From Cacconaster sp045642485 (lineage in GTDB: Bacteria; Bacteroidota; Bacteroidia; Bacteroidales; UBA932), in the NCBI GenBank assembly GCA_045642485.1, contig JAZUIV010000016.1:37887-101886 (forward strand): 64,000 bases of DNA, read 5' to 3'. Both the position numbers and the translations under genes were made by a program. Below the pieces are notes generated by a model, which saw nothing but the letters and a program-made list of their open reading frames with translations, was not told where the DNA came from and did not search any database. Below, piece by piece: positions 50,804-60,163 of the stretch. Every line of letters begins with the position of its first letter. Position 1 is the first letter of the stretch.

Positions 50804-52573
50804 TTATTTATGAACGGGTGCTGTTGACTTCAGGAAAAGTTCGTCCATCTGGACATCATCGATTCTTGACGGAGCGTCGAGCATAACGTCGCGACCCACG
50901 TTGTTCTTGGGGAATGCTATGAAATCGCGGATAGTTTCCTGCCCGCCGAACAGCGCGCAGACCCTGTCAAAGCCGAAAGCAAGACCTCCGTGGGGGGGCG
51001 CTCCGAACTTGAAAGCGTTGATTATGAAGCCGAACTTGTATTCAGCATCCTCCCTGGAGATACCCAGCACATCAAACATTCTCTGCTGTACGTCAGCCTC
51101 GTGAATACGGATTGAGCCACCTCCCAGTTCCGTGCCGTTGAGGACAAAGTCATAGGCGTTTGCGCAGACCTTCTCCAGATCCTCCTTTCTGTCCGAATAG
51201 AAGAGTTCCATATGCTCCGGTTTGGGAGAGGTGAAAGGATGATGCATTGCGTAGAAACGGTTTGTCTCGTCATCCCACTCCAGAAGAGGGAAATCCACAA
51301 TCCACAGAGGAGCGAATACCTTGGGATTGCGCAGGTCCAGACGATTACCCATCTCAATGCGGAGAACCCCCAGTTGGGTCTGGGTTTTTCTCTTTGCCCC
51401 GCATAGAATCAGGACAAGGTCCCCTTCAGAAGCGCCGGCCGTTTTTGCAACAGCCTGCAGTTCTTCCGGAGTATAGAATTTATCCACGCTCGATTTGATG
51501 CCGTCCTTGAGGACCTTCACATAGACCAGCCCTTTTGCGCCGACCTGCGGGCGTTTCACCCAGTCGGTGATTTCATCCAGCTGTTTTCTTGTATATTCAG
51601 CCGCTCCCGGCACTGTGATTGCACCGACATAGGGAACGCTGTCAAATACCTGAAAACCCTTGCCCTGGACAAGAGAGGTCACCTCCGCTATTTCCATCCC
51701 GAAGCGGATGTCCGGTTTGTCGCTGCCATATCGGTCCATAGCCTCAAACCAGCTCATCCTCGGAAGTTTGGGAGCAATCTCCACTTCGATGACAGACTTG
51801 AAGAGATGTCTCATCATCCCCTCGAAGAGATCCAGAACGTCATCCTGTTCCACAAAACTCATCTCGCAGTCTATCTGGGTGAACTCCGGCTGACGGTCGG
51901 CTCTGAGGTCCTCGTCGCGGAAGCAACGGACAATCTGGAAATATCTGTCATAACCGGCCACCATCAACAACTGCTTGAATGTCTGAGGGCTTTGAGGCAA
52001 AGCATAGAATTCGCCGGGATTCATTCTCGAGGGTACCACAAAATCGCGGGCCCCTTCAGGAGTCGATTTGATGAGGAAAGGGGTCTCTATTTCGAGGAAT
52101 CCCTGCCTGTCAAGATAGTTGCGAACCTCGACAGCCATCTTATGCCTCAGCATCAGGGCTTTCTTCAGCGGGTTGCGGCGAAGGTCAAGATAGCGGTATT
52201 TCGCTCTGAGTTCCTCTCCTCCGTCAGAGACGTCCTCAATAGTGAAAGGAGGAGTCTGGGCGACATTCAGGACCTTAAGCTCTGTCAGGCGGATTTCGAT
52301 GTCCCCCGTTTCCAGCTTTTCATTCTTGCTCTGTCTCTCCTCTACAACGCCAGATGCCTGTATGACATATTCTCTACCCAGACCGGCGGCAACCTCCGCT
52401 ACGGAGGCCGGGGAAGTTTCATCCACTCTCAACTGGGTGATGCCATAGCGGTCTCTTATGTCAATGAAACTGATTCCTCCCATTTTGCGGGCCTTCTGTA
52501 CCCAACCCGCAAGAGTCACGGTCTGCCCCACGTGGGCTATCCGCAACTCGCCACAATTATGAGAACGATACAT
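50804..52573 (-). CDS. aspS: Aspartate--tRNA ligase
   Basis: Class II synthetase of the bacterial type, 589 residues. N-terminal OB anticodon-binding domain (HVGQTVTLAGWVQKARKMGGISFIDIRDRYG), motif 2 FRDEDLRADRQPEFTQIDCEMSF (about 215-237), a GAD insertion in the middle, and motif 3 GLAFGFDRVCALFGG (about 535-550). Lies 8 bp downstream of the SGNH lipoprotein gene. Whether it is discriminating (Asp only) cannot be read from the sequence by eye. Confidence 0.96.
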   Translation of the reverse strand: MYRSHNCGELRIAHVGQTVTLAGWVQKARKMGGISFIDIRDRYGITQLRVDETSPASVAEVAAGLGREYVIQASGVVEERQSKNEKLETGDIEIRLTELKVLNVAQTPPFTIEDVSDGGEELRAKYRYLDLRRNPLKKALMLRHKMAVEVRNYLDRQGFLEIETPFLIKSTPEGARDFVVPSRMNPGEFYALPQSPQTFKQLLMVAGYDRYFQIVRCFRDEDLRADRQPEFTQIDCEMSFVEQDDVLDLFEGMMRHLFKSVIEVEIAPKLPRMSWFEAMDRYGSDKPDIRFGMEIAEVTSLVQGKGFQVFDSVPYVGAITVPGAAEYTRKQLDEITDWVKRPQVGAKGLVYVKVLKDGIKSSVDKFYTPEELQAVAKTAGASEGDLVLILCGAKRKTQTQLGVLRIEMGNRLDLRNPKVFAPLWIVDFPLLEWDDETNRFYAMHHPFTSPKPEHMELFYSDRKEDLEKVCANAYDFVLNGTELGGGSIRIHEADVQQRMFDVLGISREDAEYKFGFIINAFKFGAPPHGGLAFGFDRVCALFGGQETIRDFIAFPKNNVGRDVMLDAPSRIDDVQMDELFLKSTAPVHK

Positions 52574-52581
52574 TGTATTCT

Positions 52582-53928
52582 TTATTTGATGTCACTTTCG
52601 TAAATTTGATCGTTCAGGATGATCATCCTTACCCCACCGCCTTCCAGCAGTTTGGTGGCCCACCTGAAATATCCGTCGGAAACCAGATGCACTCCGTCGT
52701 ATGAGTATGCCTCGTTCATATATCCCTGCTCGTCTGCAAGAACGGACCAGATATCCAGATAGAAGTATCCATAACGCTCGACCCCAGCCTCAAGAAGCTT
52801 GTTGATCTGCTGAGCGGCGGCATTGAACCGGTCACAGTATTCCACCTGCCTGCCGACAGGGAAGACGCTCTGCACATAAAGATCAGCATCGGGGCAATCC
52901 TTCTTTATCTGCTGGATAAGTGCCTCATATGAGGTCCAGCATTCTGACACGTCGATATCTTCCTTTCCTCCCATATCGTTTCTTCCCACTTGCAGGAATA
53001 TCTTGTCAGGATTCATCGCCTTGATGTCATCCAGACGTGCAAGGATGCCTTTGGTGCTGTCTCCGCTTATACCCCTGTTATATATGTGGGAGAAGGGGAA
53101 AAGTTCGTTCCACAGACCGCCTTCCACTATGCTGGCTCCGAGCATCACAATAACGTCTCCCTCAGGTTTGGCAAGGCTGCGGAAAAGGGAAACTCTGGAG
53201 CCGTAATAACTGCTGTCAGCAACGTCGGTCTTTTCATCCTCAACTGCCTTGTTCAGGTGTGTCCTTCCAACATACTGGTCAAGGACTGACGCAAATGCCT
53301 CATATCCGGCTCCGTTGAAAGAATATCCTCCGTCCCGGCTGAAACGGCCCTCACCGATGCCCTGTTTCATCGCGGAATCCACGTCCACAAACGTGAATAC
53401 TCCCTTCCCGGCATATCCCTTCATTGCGCTGTTCACTTTCTCCACTGAAGCCCTTACATTTTCATCGCCGCGGGAAATCAGGGAGATGAAGTGAAGTTTG
53501 GTTTCGGGAGAGATTTTATTTGCCCTTGCGAGTATCCTGCAAGCCTCTGTGACAACTTCCTCCGCGGAGGTTCCCCTGTCCAGGTCGGTGTTTCCTATCT
53601 GCACAAACAGTTTGGCAGGCTTGCCGTATGCAATGTCATCTATCTGGTAAAGGACGTGCTGCACACCGGTTGAGCTGATTCCTCTGTTCTTGATCAATGT
53701 ATCGGCGTAAATCTCGGCCCAGGGAGCCTTGTGAATGTAATTGTCACCTGCCAGGACTATGTCTCCCTTCCGGATTTCAAAATCCCTGTACATATCGGAA
53801 GTGCTCCTCGTATATCCCTCGTTCTCATACCAGGTGGGTTCAGACACAGGTTCAAGTACAACTTCCTTCTCTTTGCAGGAGGAAAGCAGCACCCCTGTCA
53901 AGGCCAAAGCCAGAAACAATTTTTTCAT
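52582..53928 (-). CDS. Lipoprotein with two SGNH/GDSL hydrolase domains, the first degenerate
   Basis: 448 residues; signal MKKLFLALALTGVLLSSC (ATG 53928 preferred over upstream codons). Domain 1 (about 45-235) has GDIVLAGDNYIHKAPW, NRGISSTGVQHVL and QIGNTDLDRG; the nucleophile serine of GDS is asparagine. Domain 2 (about 255-445) has DVIVMLGASIVEGGLWNELFP, YNRGISGDSTKGIL, FLQVGRNDMGG and YSYDGVHLVSDGY, with Ser, Gly, Asn and Asp/His in place. A likely secreted carbohydrate acetylesterase with a non-catalytic first domain, by inference. Confidence 0.85.
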   Translation of the reverse strand: MKKLFLALALTGVLLSSCKEKEVVLEPVSEPTWYENEGYTRSTSDMYRDFEIRKGDIVLAGDNYIHKAPWAEIYADTLIKNRGISSTGVQHVLYQIDDIAYGKPAKLFVQIGNTDLDRGTSAEEVVTEACRILARANKISPETKLHFISLISRGDENVRASVEKVNSAMKGYAGKGVFTFVDVDSAMKQGIGEGRFSRDGGYSFNGAGYEAFASVLDQYVGRTHLNKAVEDEKTDVADSSYYGSRVSLFRSLAKPEGDVIVMLGASIVEGGLWNELFPFSHIYNRGISGDSTKGILARLDDIKAMNPDKIFLQVGRNDMGGKEDIDVSECWTSYEALIQQIKKDCPDADLYVQSVFPVGRQVEYCDRFNAAAQQINKLLEAGVERYGYFYLDIWSVLADEQGYMNEAYSYDGVHLVSDGYFRWATKLLEGGGVRMIILNDQIYESDIK

Positions 53929-53971
53929 ATATTCCATTCTTAAAAATACAAAACAAAAATAGCGATTTGTG

Positions 53972-55075
53972 TCAAACATTGAAAAGAAAATGCATTATGT
54001 CGCCATCTTCAACCACATAATCCTTCCCCTGGCTGTACAGTTTCCCGACAGCGCGGCAGGCGGATTCGCTTTTCAGAGAGACAAAGTCTGCATATTTGAT
54101 TACCTCAGCACGGATGAAACCCTTTTCGAAATCGGTGTGAATCACTCCTGCGGCCTGAGGCGCCTTGTCCCCTCTGTTGATTGTCCAGGCCCGGCACTCA
54201 TCGGCACCGGCGGTGAAGAAGGTCTGCAGATTCAGAAGAGAGTATGCGCCCTGAACAAGCCTTTCCAGGCCACTGCGCTCCAATCCGATTTCCTGAAGGA
54301 ACATCTGCTTCTCCTGATAATCCTCCAACTCCGCTATCTCCGATTCAATCTTAGCCGCTATCACCAGAATCTGGGCATTCTCTCCGCTGACTGCTTCCCT
54401 GACTGCATCCACATAACCGTTGCCACTCCCTGCGGAAGCCTCGTCCACGTTGCAGACATACATCACCGGCTTGCAGGTCAGAAGGCAGAACTCCCTGGAC
54501 AGACGCTTCTCATCGGGAGTCTCAAGGGCCACTTCACGGGCATTCCTTCCCTTTTCCAGGACATCCCGATATCTGAGAAGAAGGTCCAATGCTTTTTTCG
54601 CCTCCCGGTCGCCCCCTGTCTGAGCCTGCTTCTGAACCTTTGCGATACGGTTGTTCACCGTGTCAAGGTCCTTGATCTGAAGTTCCAGGTCAATCACTTC
54701 CTTGTCGCGGACAGGGTTCACGGTTCCATCGACGTGGGTGACGTTGTCATCGTCAAAACAACGGAGGACATGCAGAATCGCATCCGTCTCACGGATATTG
54801 GCAAGAAATTGATTCCCAAGGCCTTCTCCCTTGCTGGCACCCTTGACGAGGCCCGCGATATCCACTATCTCGACCGTTGCCGGAATCGTCCTCTTGGGCT
54901 TGCATATTTCAGAAAGGACATTAAGCCTTTCATCGGGGACTACTGTGGATCCTATATTCGGCTCTATGGTACAAAACGGGAAATTGGCGGCTTGAGCCTT
55001 CGAACTGCTGATACAGTTGAACAAAGTGGACTTGCCCACATTGGGGAGTCCGACTATTCCACACTTCAATGACAT
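53972..55075 (-). CDS. ychF: Redox-regulated ATPase YchF (OLA1 family)
   Basis: Obg-related P-loop ATPase that associates with ribosomes. MSLKCGIVGLPNVGKSTLFNCI carries the P-loop; DIAGLVKGASKGEGLGNQFLANIRE is G3; the C-terminal TGS-like region ends with GDIMHFLFNV. 367 residues from ATG 55075, the family start; an upstream in-frame ATG at 55126 lies inside the gcvH terminator and is rejected. 42 bp upstream of the SGNH gene. Confidence 0.95.
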   Translation of the reverse strand: MSLKCGIVGLPNVGKSTLFNCISSSKAQAANFPFCTIEPNIGSTVVPDERLNVLSEICKPKRTIPATVEIVDIAGLVKGASKGEGLGNQFLANIRETDAILHVLRCFDDDNVTHVDGTVNPVRDKEVIDLELQIKDLDTVNNRIAKVQKQAQTGGDREAKKALDLLLRYRDVLEKGRNAREVALETPDEKRLSREFCLLTCKPVMYVCNVDEASAGSGNGYVDAVREAVSGENAQILVIAAKIESEIAELEDYQEKQMFLQEIGLERSGLERLVQGAYSLLNLQTFFTAGADECRAWTINRGDKAPQAAGVIHTDFEKGFIRAEVIKYADFVSLKSESACRAVGKLYSQGKDYVVEDGDIMHFLFNV

Positions 55076-55087
55076 CTCTTTCTTTTT

Positions 55088-55120
55088 AAAAACCAAGGGG
55101 GCCAGTCGCTTAGCCCCCTT
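55088..55120 (-). terminator. Intrinsic terminator after gcvH
   Basis: Minus strand AAGGGGGC and GCCCCCTT form an eight-pair GC-rich stem with a 10-nt loop, followed by GGTTTTT. It sits between the gcvH stop and the ychF start. Confidence 0.88.
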
Positions 55121-55145
55121 GAACACATCACATTTGATTTACAAA

Positions 55146-55520
55146 TCAGATTATTTCTTCATACTGCGCGGCAGAAAGAAGACTATCAAATTCCGAAGCG
55201 TCGGAAACTTTGATCTTTACCATCCAACCCTCACCGTAAGGGTCGCTGTTGACTTTCTCGGGGGAACCTTCCAGATCGGCATTGACCTCGACAACCTCAC
55301 CGGATACGGGCATATAGGCATCCGCAACTGTCTTCACGGCCTCTATCGTTCCGAACACTTCCCCTTGTGAAAGAGTTTCACCTTCCGTCTGGATATCCAC
55401 AAAGACAATATCCCCCAATTCACTTTGTGCGAAATCGGTAATGCCTACAACGGCATATTCCCCTTCAACTCTCACCCATTCGTGATCTTTTGTGTATTTC
55501 AGTTCGGCAGGTGCATTCAT
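55146..55520 (-). CDS. gcvH: Glycine cleavage system H protein
   Basis: Lipoylated carrier of the glycine cleavage complex, 124 residues. The lipoylation site is EAVKT within GTIEAVKTVADAYMPVSGEV (about residues 57-76); TKDHEWVRVEGEYAVVGITDFAQSELGDIVFV is the usual N-terminal block. The P, T and L partners are not in this window. Monocistronic: consensus promoter upstream, terminator downstream. Confidence 0.95.
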   Translation of the reverse strand: MNAPAELKYTKDHEWVRVEGEYAVVGITDFAQSELGDIVFVDIQTEGETLSQGEVFGTIEAVKTVADAYMPVSGEVVEVNADLEGSPEKVNSDPYGEGWMVKIKVSDASEFDSLLSAAQYEEII

Positions 55521-55549
55521 TTCTTTACGAAATTATTCTATTCAACGCG

Positions 55550-55580
55550 CAAATATAATTATTATTTTCTTTTTAACCAA
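55550..55580 (-). promoter_or_regulatory. Promoter of gcvH
   Basis: Minus strand TTG (55580-55578), 20-bp spacer, TATATTTG (55557-55550); ATG 29 bp further. The same AATTATATTTGCG context occurs at the fimbrial operon promoter. Confidence 0.78.
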
Positions 55581-55601
55581 TTATTATTGACGATTGTTAT
55601 A

Positions 55602-57149
55602 TCAAATCTTGTGAATCTGTTTGAAAAGGGGCGCCATACTGATTTTTTCGGAGACTATGGCTCGAAGACTTGCGACAGGGACTCTCTCCTGAGTCATTGT
55701 GTCGCGGTAACGGATTGTCACACAATCGTCTTTCAGGGTATCGTGATCGACAGTCACGCAGAAAGGAGTGCCGATGGCATCCTGACGGCGGTATCTCTTG
55801 CCGATGGAATCTTTCTCGTCATACTGGCAGTTGAAGTCGAACCTGAGGGTGTCGAGGATTTCACGAGCCTTCTCAGGCAGACCGTCCTTCTTGACAAGGG
55901 GGAGTATTGCAAGTTTGACAGGGGCGATGCAGGCAGGGAGTCTGAGGACAACCCTTTCTTCGCCGTTTTCCAGTGGCTCGATGCAGAATGATGACGATAG
56001 AATTGCCAGGAAAGTGCGGTCCAGCCCGATAGAAGTCTCGATTACGTACGGAGTATAACTTTCGTTTGTCTCCGGGTCGAAATACTGAATCTTGCGGCCG
56101 CAGAATTTCTGATGCTGGCTCAAGTCGAAGTCTGTACGGCTGTGTATTCCCTCCAACTCCTTGAATCCGAAGGGGAACTCAAATTCGATGTCGGTGGCCG
56201 CATTTGCGTAGTGAGCGAGTTTCTCGTGGTCGTGATAACGATATTTCTCATCTCCCAGACCGAGGGCCTTGTGCCAGGCCAGGCGGGTCTTCTTCCACTG
56301 GTCGAACCACTTCATCTCATCTCCGGGGCGTACGAAGAACTGCATCTCCATCTGCTCGAACTCCCTCATACGGAAGATGAACTGCCGGGCCACTATCTCA
56401 TTGCGGAATGCCTTGCCTATCTGTGCTATTCCGAAGGGGACCTTCATACGGCCGGTCTTCTGTACGTTCAGGAAGTTGACGAAGATACCCTGAGCCGTCT
56501 CAGGGCGGAGATACAACATTCCCACTCCTCCGTCCACATTGCCCAGCTGGGTGCTGAACATCAGGTTGAACTGACGGACTTCAGTCCAGTTCTTCGTTCC
56601 GCTTATGGGGCAGGCTATCTCGCAATCCACTATTATCTGGCGGAGTTCTGCAAGGTCGTTGTCATTCAAAGCCCTGGCCATCCTTTCGTGAACCTCGTCA
56701 AATTTGGTCTTCACTCTCAGGATGTTGGGGTTGGTCGCACGGAACTGCTCCTCATTGAAAGCCTCGCCGAATTTCCGGCGCCCCTTCTCGACCTCCTTGT
56801 TCATCTTCTCCTCAAGTTTTGCCAGATACTCCTCTATCAGCACGTCGGCGCGGTATCTCTTCTTGGAGTCCTTGTTGTCTATCAGAGGGTCGTTGAAGGC
56901 GCCAACGTGGCCGGAAGCCTCCCAAATGCGGGGATGCATAAAGATTGCAGAGTCTATTCCGACGATATTGTCATTCAGGTGGACCATCGCCTCCCACCAG
57001 TAACGCTTGATGTTGTTCTTCATCTCGACTCCCATCTGGCCGTAGTCATACACGGCGCTGAGTCCGTCATAAATTTCACTTGAAGGGAATATGAATCCGT
57101 ATTCCTTTGCGTGGGCAATCAGATTTTTAAAAACTTCTTCCTGTGTCAT
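55602..57149 (-). CDS. glyS: Glycine--tRNA ligase (single-chain alpha2 type)
   Basis: Class II synthetase, 515 residues, the dimeric form rather than the alpha-beta tetramer. VGMLYLRPETAQGIFVNFLNV (motif 2 region), FRNEIVARQFIFRMREFEQMEMQFF and SIGLDRTFLAILSS (motif 3) are clear; the C-terminal anticodon-binding domain ends with VPVASLRAIVSEKISM. The start overlaps folK by 4 bp (ATGA), so it is the last gene of the suf-folK-glyS transcript. Confidence 0.95.
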   Translation of the reverse strand: MTQEEVFKNLIAHAKEYGFIFPSSEIYDGLSAVYDYGQMGVEMKNNIKRYWWEAMVHLNDNIVGIDSAIFMHPRIWEASGHVGAFNDPLIDNKDSKKRYRADVLIEEYLAKLEEKMNKEVEKGRRKFGEAFNEEQFRATNPNILRVKTKFDEVHERMARALNDNDLAELRQIIVDCEIACPISGTKNWTEVRQFNLMFSTQLGNVDGGVGMLYLRPETAQGIFVNFLNVQKTGRMKVPFGIAQIGKAFRNEIVARQFIFRMREFEQMEMQFFVRPGDEMKWFDQWKKTRLAWHKALGLGDEKYRYHDHEKLAHYANAATDIEFEFPFGFKELEGIHSRTDFDLSQHQKFCGRKIQYFDPETNESYTPYVIETSIGLDRTFLAILSSSFCIEPLENGEERVVLRLPACIAPVKLAILPLVKKDGLPEKAREILDTLRFDFNCQYDEKDSIGKRYRRQDAIGTPFCVTVDHDTLKDDCVTIRYRDTMTQERVPVASLRAIVSEKISMAPLFKQIHKI

Positions 57150-57589
57150 TGTCTTATATTTTTTTGATTTTCATTTGTTTCAATCTGTTCCAGCAGGACT
57201 TTCACGAACGGACGGCTCCAAATCTGGGGATGAGGTATTTCCAACCGTTCTGTATGTATCTGCAAATCATTGAATATCAATATGTCTATATCTATTGTCC
57301 TGTCCCTGTACACCCTGCGGCCCTCTGCATCAAATTCAGCCGTATGAGGCTCCCTCCCCAACTCAACTTCGCAGGCCTGGGTCAACTCAAGAAGTGACAT
57401 AGGGTCTATCTCCTTGTCGAAAGCAACCGCCTGATTAAGGAATTCCGCTCCCTCAAACCCCAGCGCCTCCGTCCTCATCACCTCCGAACACCTCAATCCG
57501 GTCCGGAGCCTATCGGAGAGCAGGTCCCTGGCTGCGGCCAGGTTCCCCTCCCTGTCACCTTTGTTCGAACCGAGCAGCAGACAAATCAT
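57146..57589 (-). CDS. folK: 2-amino-4-hydroxy-6-hydroxymethyldihydropteridine pyrophosphokinase
   Basis: Pyrophosphorylates hydroxymethyldihydropterin in folate synthesis. 147 residues with LLLGSNKGDREGNL at the start, AVAFDKEIDPMSLL in the middle and the catalytic RVYRDRTIDIDILIFNDLQI and IPHPQIWSRPFVKVLLEQI blocks. Overlaps sufT-like upstream and glyS downstream by 4 bp each. Confidence 0.93.
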   Translation of the reverse strand: MICLLLGSNKGDREGNLAAARDLLSDRLRTGLRCSEVMRTEALGFEGAEFLNQAVAFDKEIDPMSLLELTQACEVELGREPHTAEFDAEGRRVYRDRTIDIDILIFNDLQIHTERLEIPHPQIWSRPFVKVLLEQIETNENQKNIRQ

Positions 57590-57900
57590 AGCAGCCCCAA
57601 TTCAAGCATCGCTTCCTCGCTCATCATCTCCTTCGTCCACTCCGGCTCGAAAACCAGATTCACCTTCACGTCCGTCACTCCGGGCACGTCCCGGACCGCC
57701 TCCTGCACCATCTCCACAACCTGGTCTGCTATCGGGCAGTTGGGAGCGGTCAGCGTCATATCGATGATGACAGCACCCTCCCCTTCGACGGACACTCTGT
57801 ATATCAGTCCGAGGTCATACACGTTGACCGGGATTTCAGGGTCATAGACGGTTCTGAGAGCCTGTCTGATATCCGATTCAAGAGCGGTGGGCTGAGGCAT
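57586..57900 (-). CDS. SufT/DUF59 (MIP18-type) Fe-S assembly protein
   Basis: 104 residues. DIRQALRTVYDPEIPVNVYDLGLIYRVSV and IDMTLTAPNCPIADQVVEMVQEAV, with the conserved Cys, are the DUF59 signature; the end EPEWTKEMMSEEAMLELGLL is typical of SUF-linked members. It overlaps sufE by 23 bp. Its role in Fe-S maturation is supported by context. It may also stand in for the DUF59 domain missing from the Mrp protein at 15384-16280. Confidence 0.9.
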   Translation of the reverse strand: MPQPTALESDIRQALRTVYDPEIPVNVYDLGLIYRVSVEGEGAVIIDMTLTAPNCPIADQVVEMVQEAVRDVPGVTDVKVNLVFEPEWTKEMMSEEAMLELGLL

Positions 57901-58294
57901 AATTCCTGATTTTTTCTATCATTGAGACAAGTCCGTTCGCGCGGGTGGGCGAGAGATTCTCCCTTAGGGAAATCTCATCGATGAAATCGAGGTCGGCGGC
58001 AAGGATATCCTCCGGCTTCTGGCCGTTGAACACCCTGAGCAGCAGGGATATCATCCCTTTAGTGATGATGGCGTCGCTGTCCGCCCGGAAATTCAGGCAG
58101 CCCCCTTCATCCGTGCAGGAGAGCCATACTCTGGACTGGCACCCCTTGATGAGAGTCTCATCCGTCTTATCCTTTTCATCTATCAGAGGCATCTCCTTCC
58201 CGAGTTCTATGAGATACTCGTATTTTTCCATCCAGTCGGAAAAAAGGGAGAATTCCCCGACAATATCTTTTTCTATCTCTTTTATCGTTTTCAT
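57878..58294 (-). CDS. sufE: Cysteine desulfuration protein SufE
   Basis: Accepts sulfur from SufS for Fe-S cluster synthesis. 138 residues; the acceptor cysteine is in DETLIKGCQSRVWLSC (about residue 48-50), and EFSLFSDWMEKYEYLIELGKEMP is the family N-terminus. Overlaps sufS by 4 bp and sufT-like by 23 bp. SufBCD are not in the window. Confidence 0.93.
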   Translation of the reverse strand: MKTIKEIEKDIVGEFSLFSDWMEKYEYLIELGKEMPLIDEKDKTDETLIKGCQSRVWLSCTDEGGCLNFRADSDAIITKGMISLLLRVFNGQKPEDILAADLDFIDEISLRENLSPTRANGLVSMIEKIRNYASAHRS

Positions 58295-59517
58295 CTCAAC
58301 ATCTTCACCGCTTTATGCAACCCTTCGATGAATGATCTGCATTCATCCGCCGTATTGTATGGGGCAAGTGATACACGGGCCATCCCCACATCTGAAAACC
58401 TCCGGACAACCGGCTCCGCACACAGCAGACCGCTGCGTACCGCTATTCCCATCTTGTCCAGAATCTGAGCGATGTCGGAAGGGTGTGTCCCCTCCACCGT
58501 AAAACTTATCAACGGCGCCTTGGCCGCGTCATCCTCCGGATTGCCATATATCCTCAGCCCTTCCATTTTCTGCATCTCCTCCATCAGGAACGCCAGATTC
58601 TCCTTTCCGCACACTGTCAGGCCCTCGTCCGAATTCAACTCTGAAGCGAGTTCCAGCGCAGGCTTCAGACAGGATGCCGCAACGAAATTGGGGGTCCCCG
58701 CCTCGAATTTCAAGGGAAGCGGGGCATATGTCGTCTTTTCGAAAGTGACAGTACCAACCATCTCCCCTCCGGAAAGGAACGGAGGCATCTCCTCCAGGAA
58801 CTCCTTCTTGCCATAGAGAACCCCTATTCCCGTAGGAGCATATATCTTATGTCCTGAAAAAACATAGAAATCGCAATCAAGGGCCTTTACGTCGACCGGA
58901 AGATGGACAATCCCCTGAGCCCCGTCAACCGCCACCGGAATCCCCTTTGCGTGGGCCATCCTCACAATCTCCCCTATCGGGTTCACTACCCCGAGGACAT
59001 TGGAAATCTGCGCGATGGAAAGAAGTTTTACCCGCCCGTCCAGTTTGCGGGACAAGTCGTCCATATCGAGAACACCCCTGTCATCCACCCTCACCACGTC
59101 AATCGTGGCACCGGCCGCGGCACAAGCAATCTGCCAGGGAACGATGTTGGAATGGTGCTCCGCCTCACTGACGAGGATCCTGTCCCCTTCCCCCACATAA
59201 CGGGAGACAAAACTGTGAGCCAACAGATTAAAGGATGCAGTGGCCCCTGAAGTGAATATTATCTCCTCCCTCGAACCGGCGCCTATGAAATTTCGAACCG
59301 CTTCCCTCCCTTCTTCGTATGCACGGGTTGCATCATTGCTGAGTTTGTGCACACCTCTGTGGACATTACCGCAGGATTCACGGCACAACTCGTCCTGCAT
59401 CTTCAGCACACTGAGCGGTTTCTGGCTGGTGGCGGCGTTGTCGAGATACACAAGACCCCTCCCATAGACCTGTTTCTCCAGGCCCGGGAACATAGCGCGT
59501 ATCTCATTCGTTTTCAT
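58291..59517 (-). CDS. sufS: Cysteine desulfurase SufS
   Basis: PLP enzyme releasing sulfur from cysteine, 408 residues. VYLDNAATSQKPLSVL at the start, SEAEHHSNIVPW, VDGAQG, the PLP lysine in FSGHKIYAPTGIGVLYGKK (about residue 225) and the active-site cysteine in RSGLLCAEPVVRRF (about 365). Group II by length. First gene of the sufS-sufE-sufT-folK-glyS operon and divergent from ruvA. Confidence 0.95.
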   Translation of the reverse strand: MKTNEIRAMFPGLEKQVYGRGLVYLDNAATSQKPLSVLKMQDELCRESCGNVHRGVHKLSNDATRAYEEGREAVRNFIGAGSREEIIFTSGATASFNLLAHSFVSRYVGEGDRILVSEAEHHSNIVPWQIACAAAGATIDVVRVDDRGVLDMDDLSRKLDGRVKLLSIAQISNVLGVVNPIGEIVRMAHAKGIPVAVDGAQGIVHLPVDVKALDCDFYVFSGHKIYAPTGIGVLYGKKEFLEEMPPFLSGGEMVGTVTFEKTTYAPLPLKFEAGTPNFVAASCLKPALELASELNSDEGLTVCGKENLAFLMEEMQKMEGLRIYGNPEDDAAKAPLISFTVEGTHPSDIAQILDKMGIAVRSGLLCAEPVVRRFSDVGMARVSLAPYNTADECRSFIEGLHKAVKMLR

Positions 59518-59525
59518 ATATCCGG

Positions 59526-59533
59526 CAAAAATA
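59526..59533 (-). promoter_or_regulatory. -7 element of the suf-folK-glyS operon
   Basis: TATTTTTG on the minus strand ends 8 bp before the sufS ATG. The -33 element is not clear. A very short leader is implied. Confidence 0.5.
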
Positions 59534-59561
59534 GTTATTTTTACAGAAAAATAGATTTCCT

Positions 59562-60158
59562 ATGTACGAATATATTGTTGGAAAACTCACCGAAATCACC
59601 CCTGCCGAAGCAATCGTGGAGACTTTCGGCATCGGCTATCGCCTGGCCGTCTCCCTGACCACCTTCTCCCCCCTGCAATCCCGGGCAGGGCAGGAAGTCA
59701 AACTCTTCATCCATCACTATGTAAGGGAGGATGACGAACAGATGTTCGGATTCTTTACAAAAGATGAACGGACTGTCTTCCAGCAACTTATTTCTGTCAG
59801 TGGCATCGGTGCCGGCTCCGCGAGGATGATTCTTTCCTCAATGACGGCGGATGAGACCCGCTCAGCCATCCTCGCAGGGGACACAGGACGCTTCAAGGCC
59901 GTCAAGGGAATCGGCCTGAAGAGCGCCCAGCGCATAATTCTGGAATTGAAAGACAAAATCGACAAGACTGCCGCCGGCGACGTGGCGCTGCCCGGATTTG
60001 CGACAGCAGATTCCGCTGTCAGGGACGAAGCCCGCAGCGCGCTCATCCTGCTCGGTTTTGCAAGGCCTGCCGTCGATAAGGTCCTCTCCGCCATTCTGAA
60101 GGAGACTCCCGACATCACTATCGAGGCCCTGATAAAGAAGGCGCTGAAGATGTTGTAG
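59562..60158 (+). CDS. ruvA: Holliday junction branch migration protein RuvA
   Basis: Junction-binding subunit of RuvAB, 198 residues. N-terminal OB domain (MYEYIVGKLTEITPAEAIVETFGIGYRLAV), helix-hairpin-helix pair (ISVSGIGAGSARMIL and AVKGIGLKSAQRIILELKDKI) and a RuvB-binding C-terminal helical domain (ARSALILLGFARPAVDKVLSAIL). RuvB and RuvC are not in the window. Converges with the MFS gene, 5 bp apart. Confidence 0.95.
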   Translation: MYEYIVGKLTEITPAEAIVETFGIGYRLAVSLTTFSPLQSRAGQEVKLFIHHYVREDDEQMFGFFTKDERTVFQQLISVSGIGAGSARMILSSMTADETRSAILAGDTGRFKAVKGIGLKSAQRIILELKDKIDKTAAGDVALPGFATADSAVRDEARSALILLGFARPAVDKVLSAILKETPDITIEALIKKALKML

Positions 60159-60163
60159 GAAGA

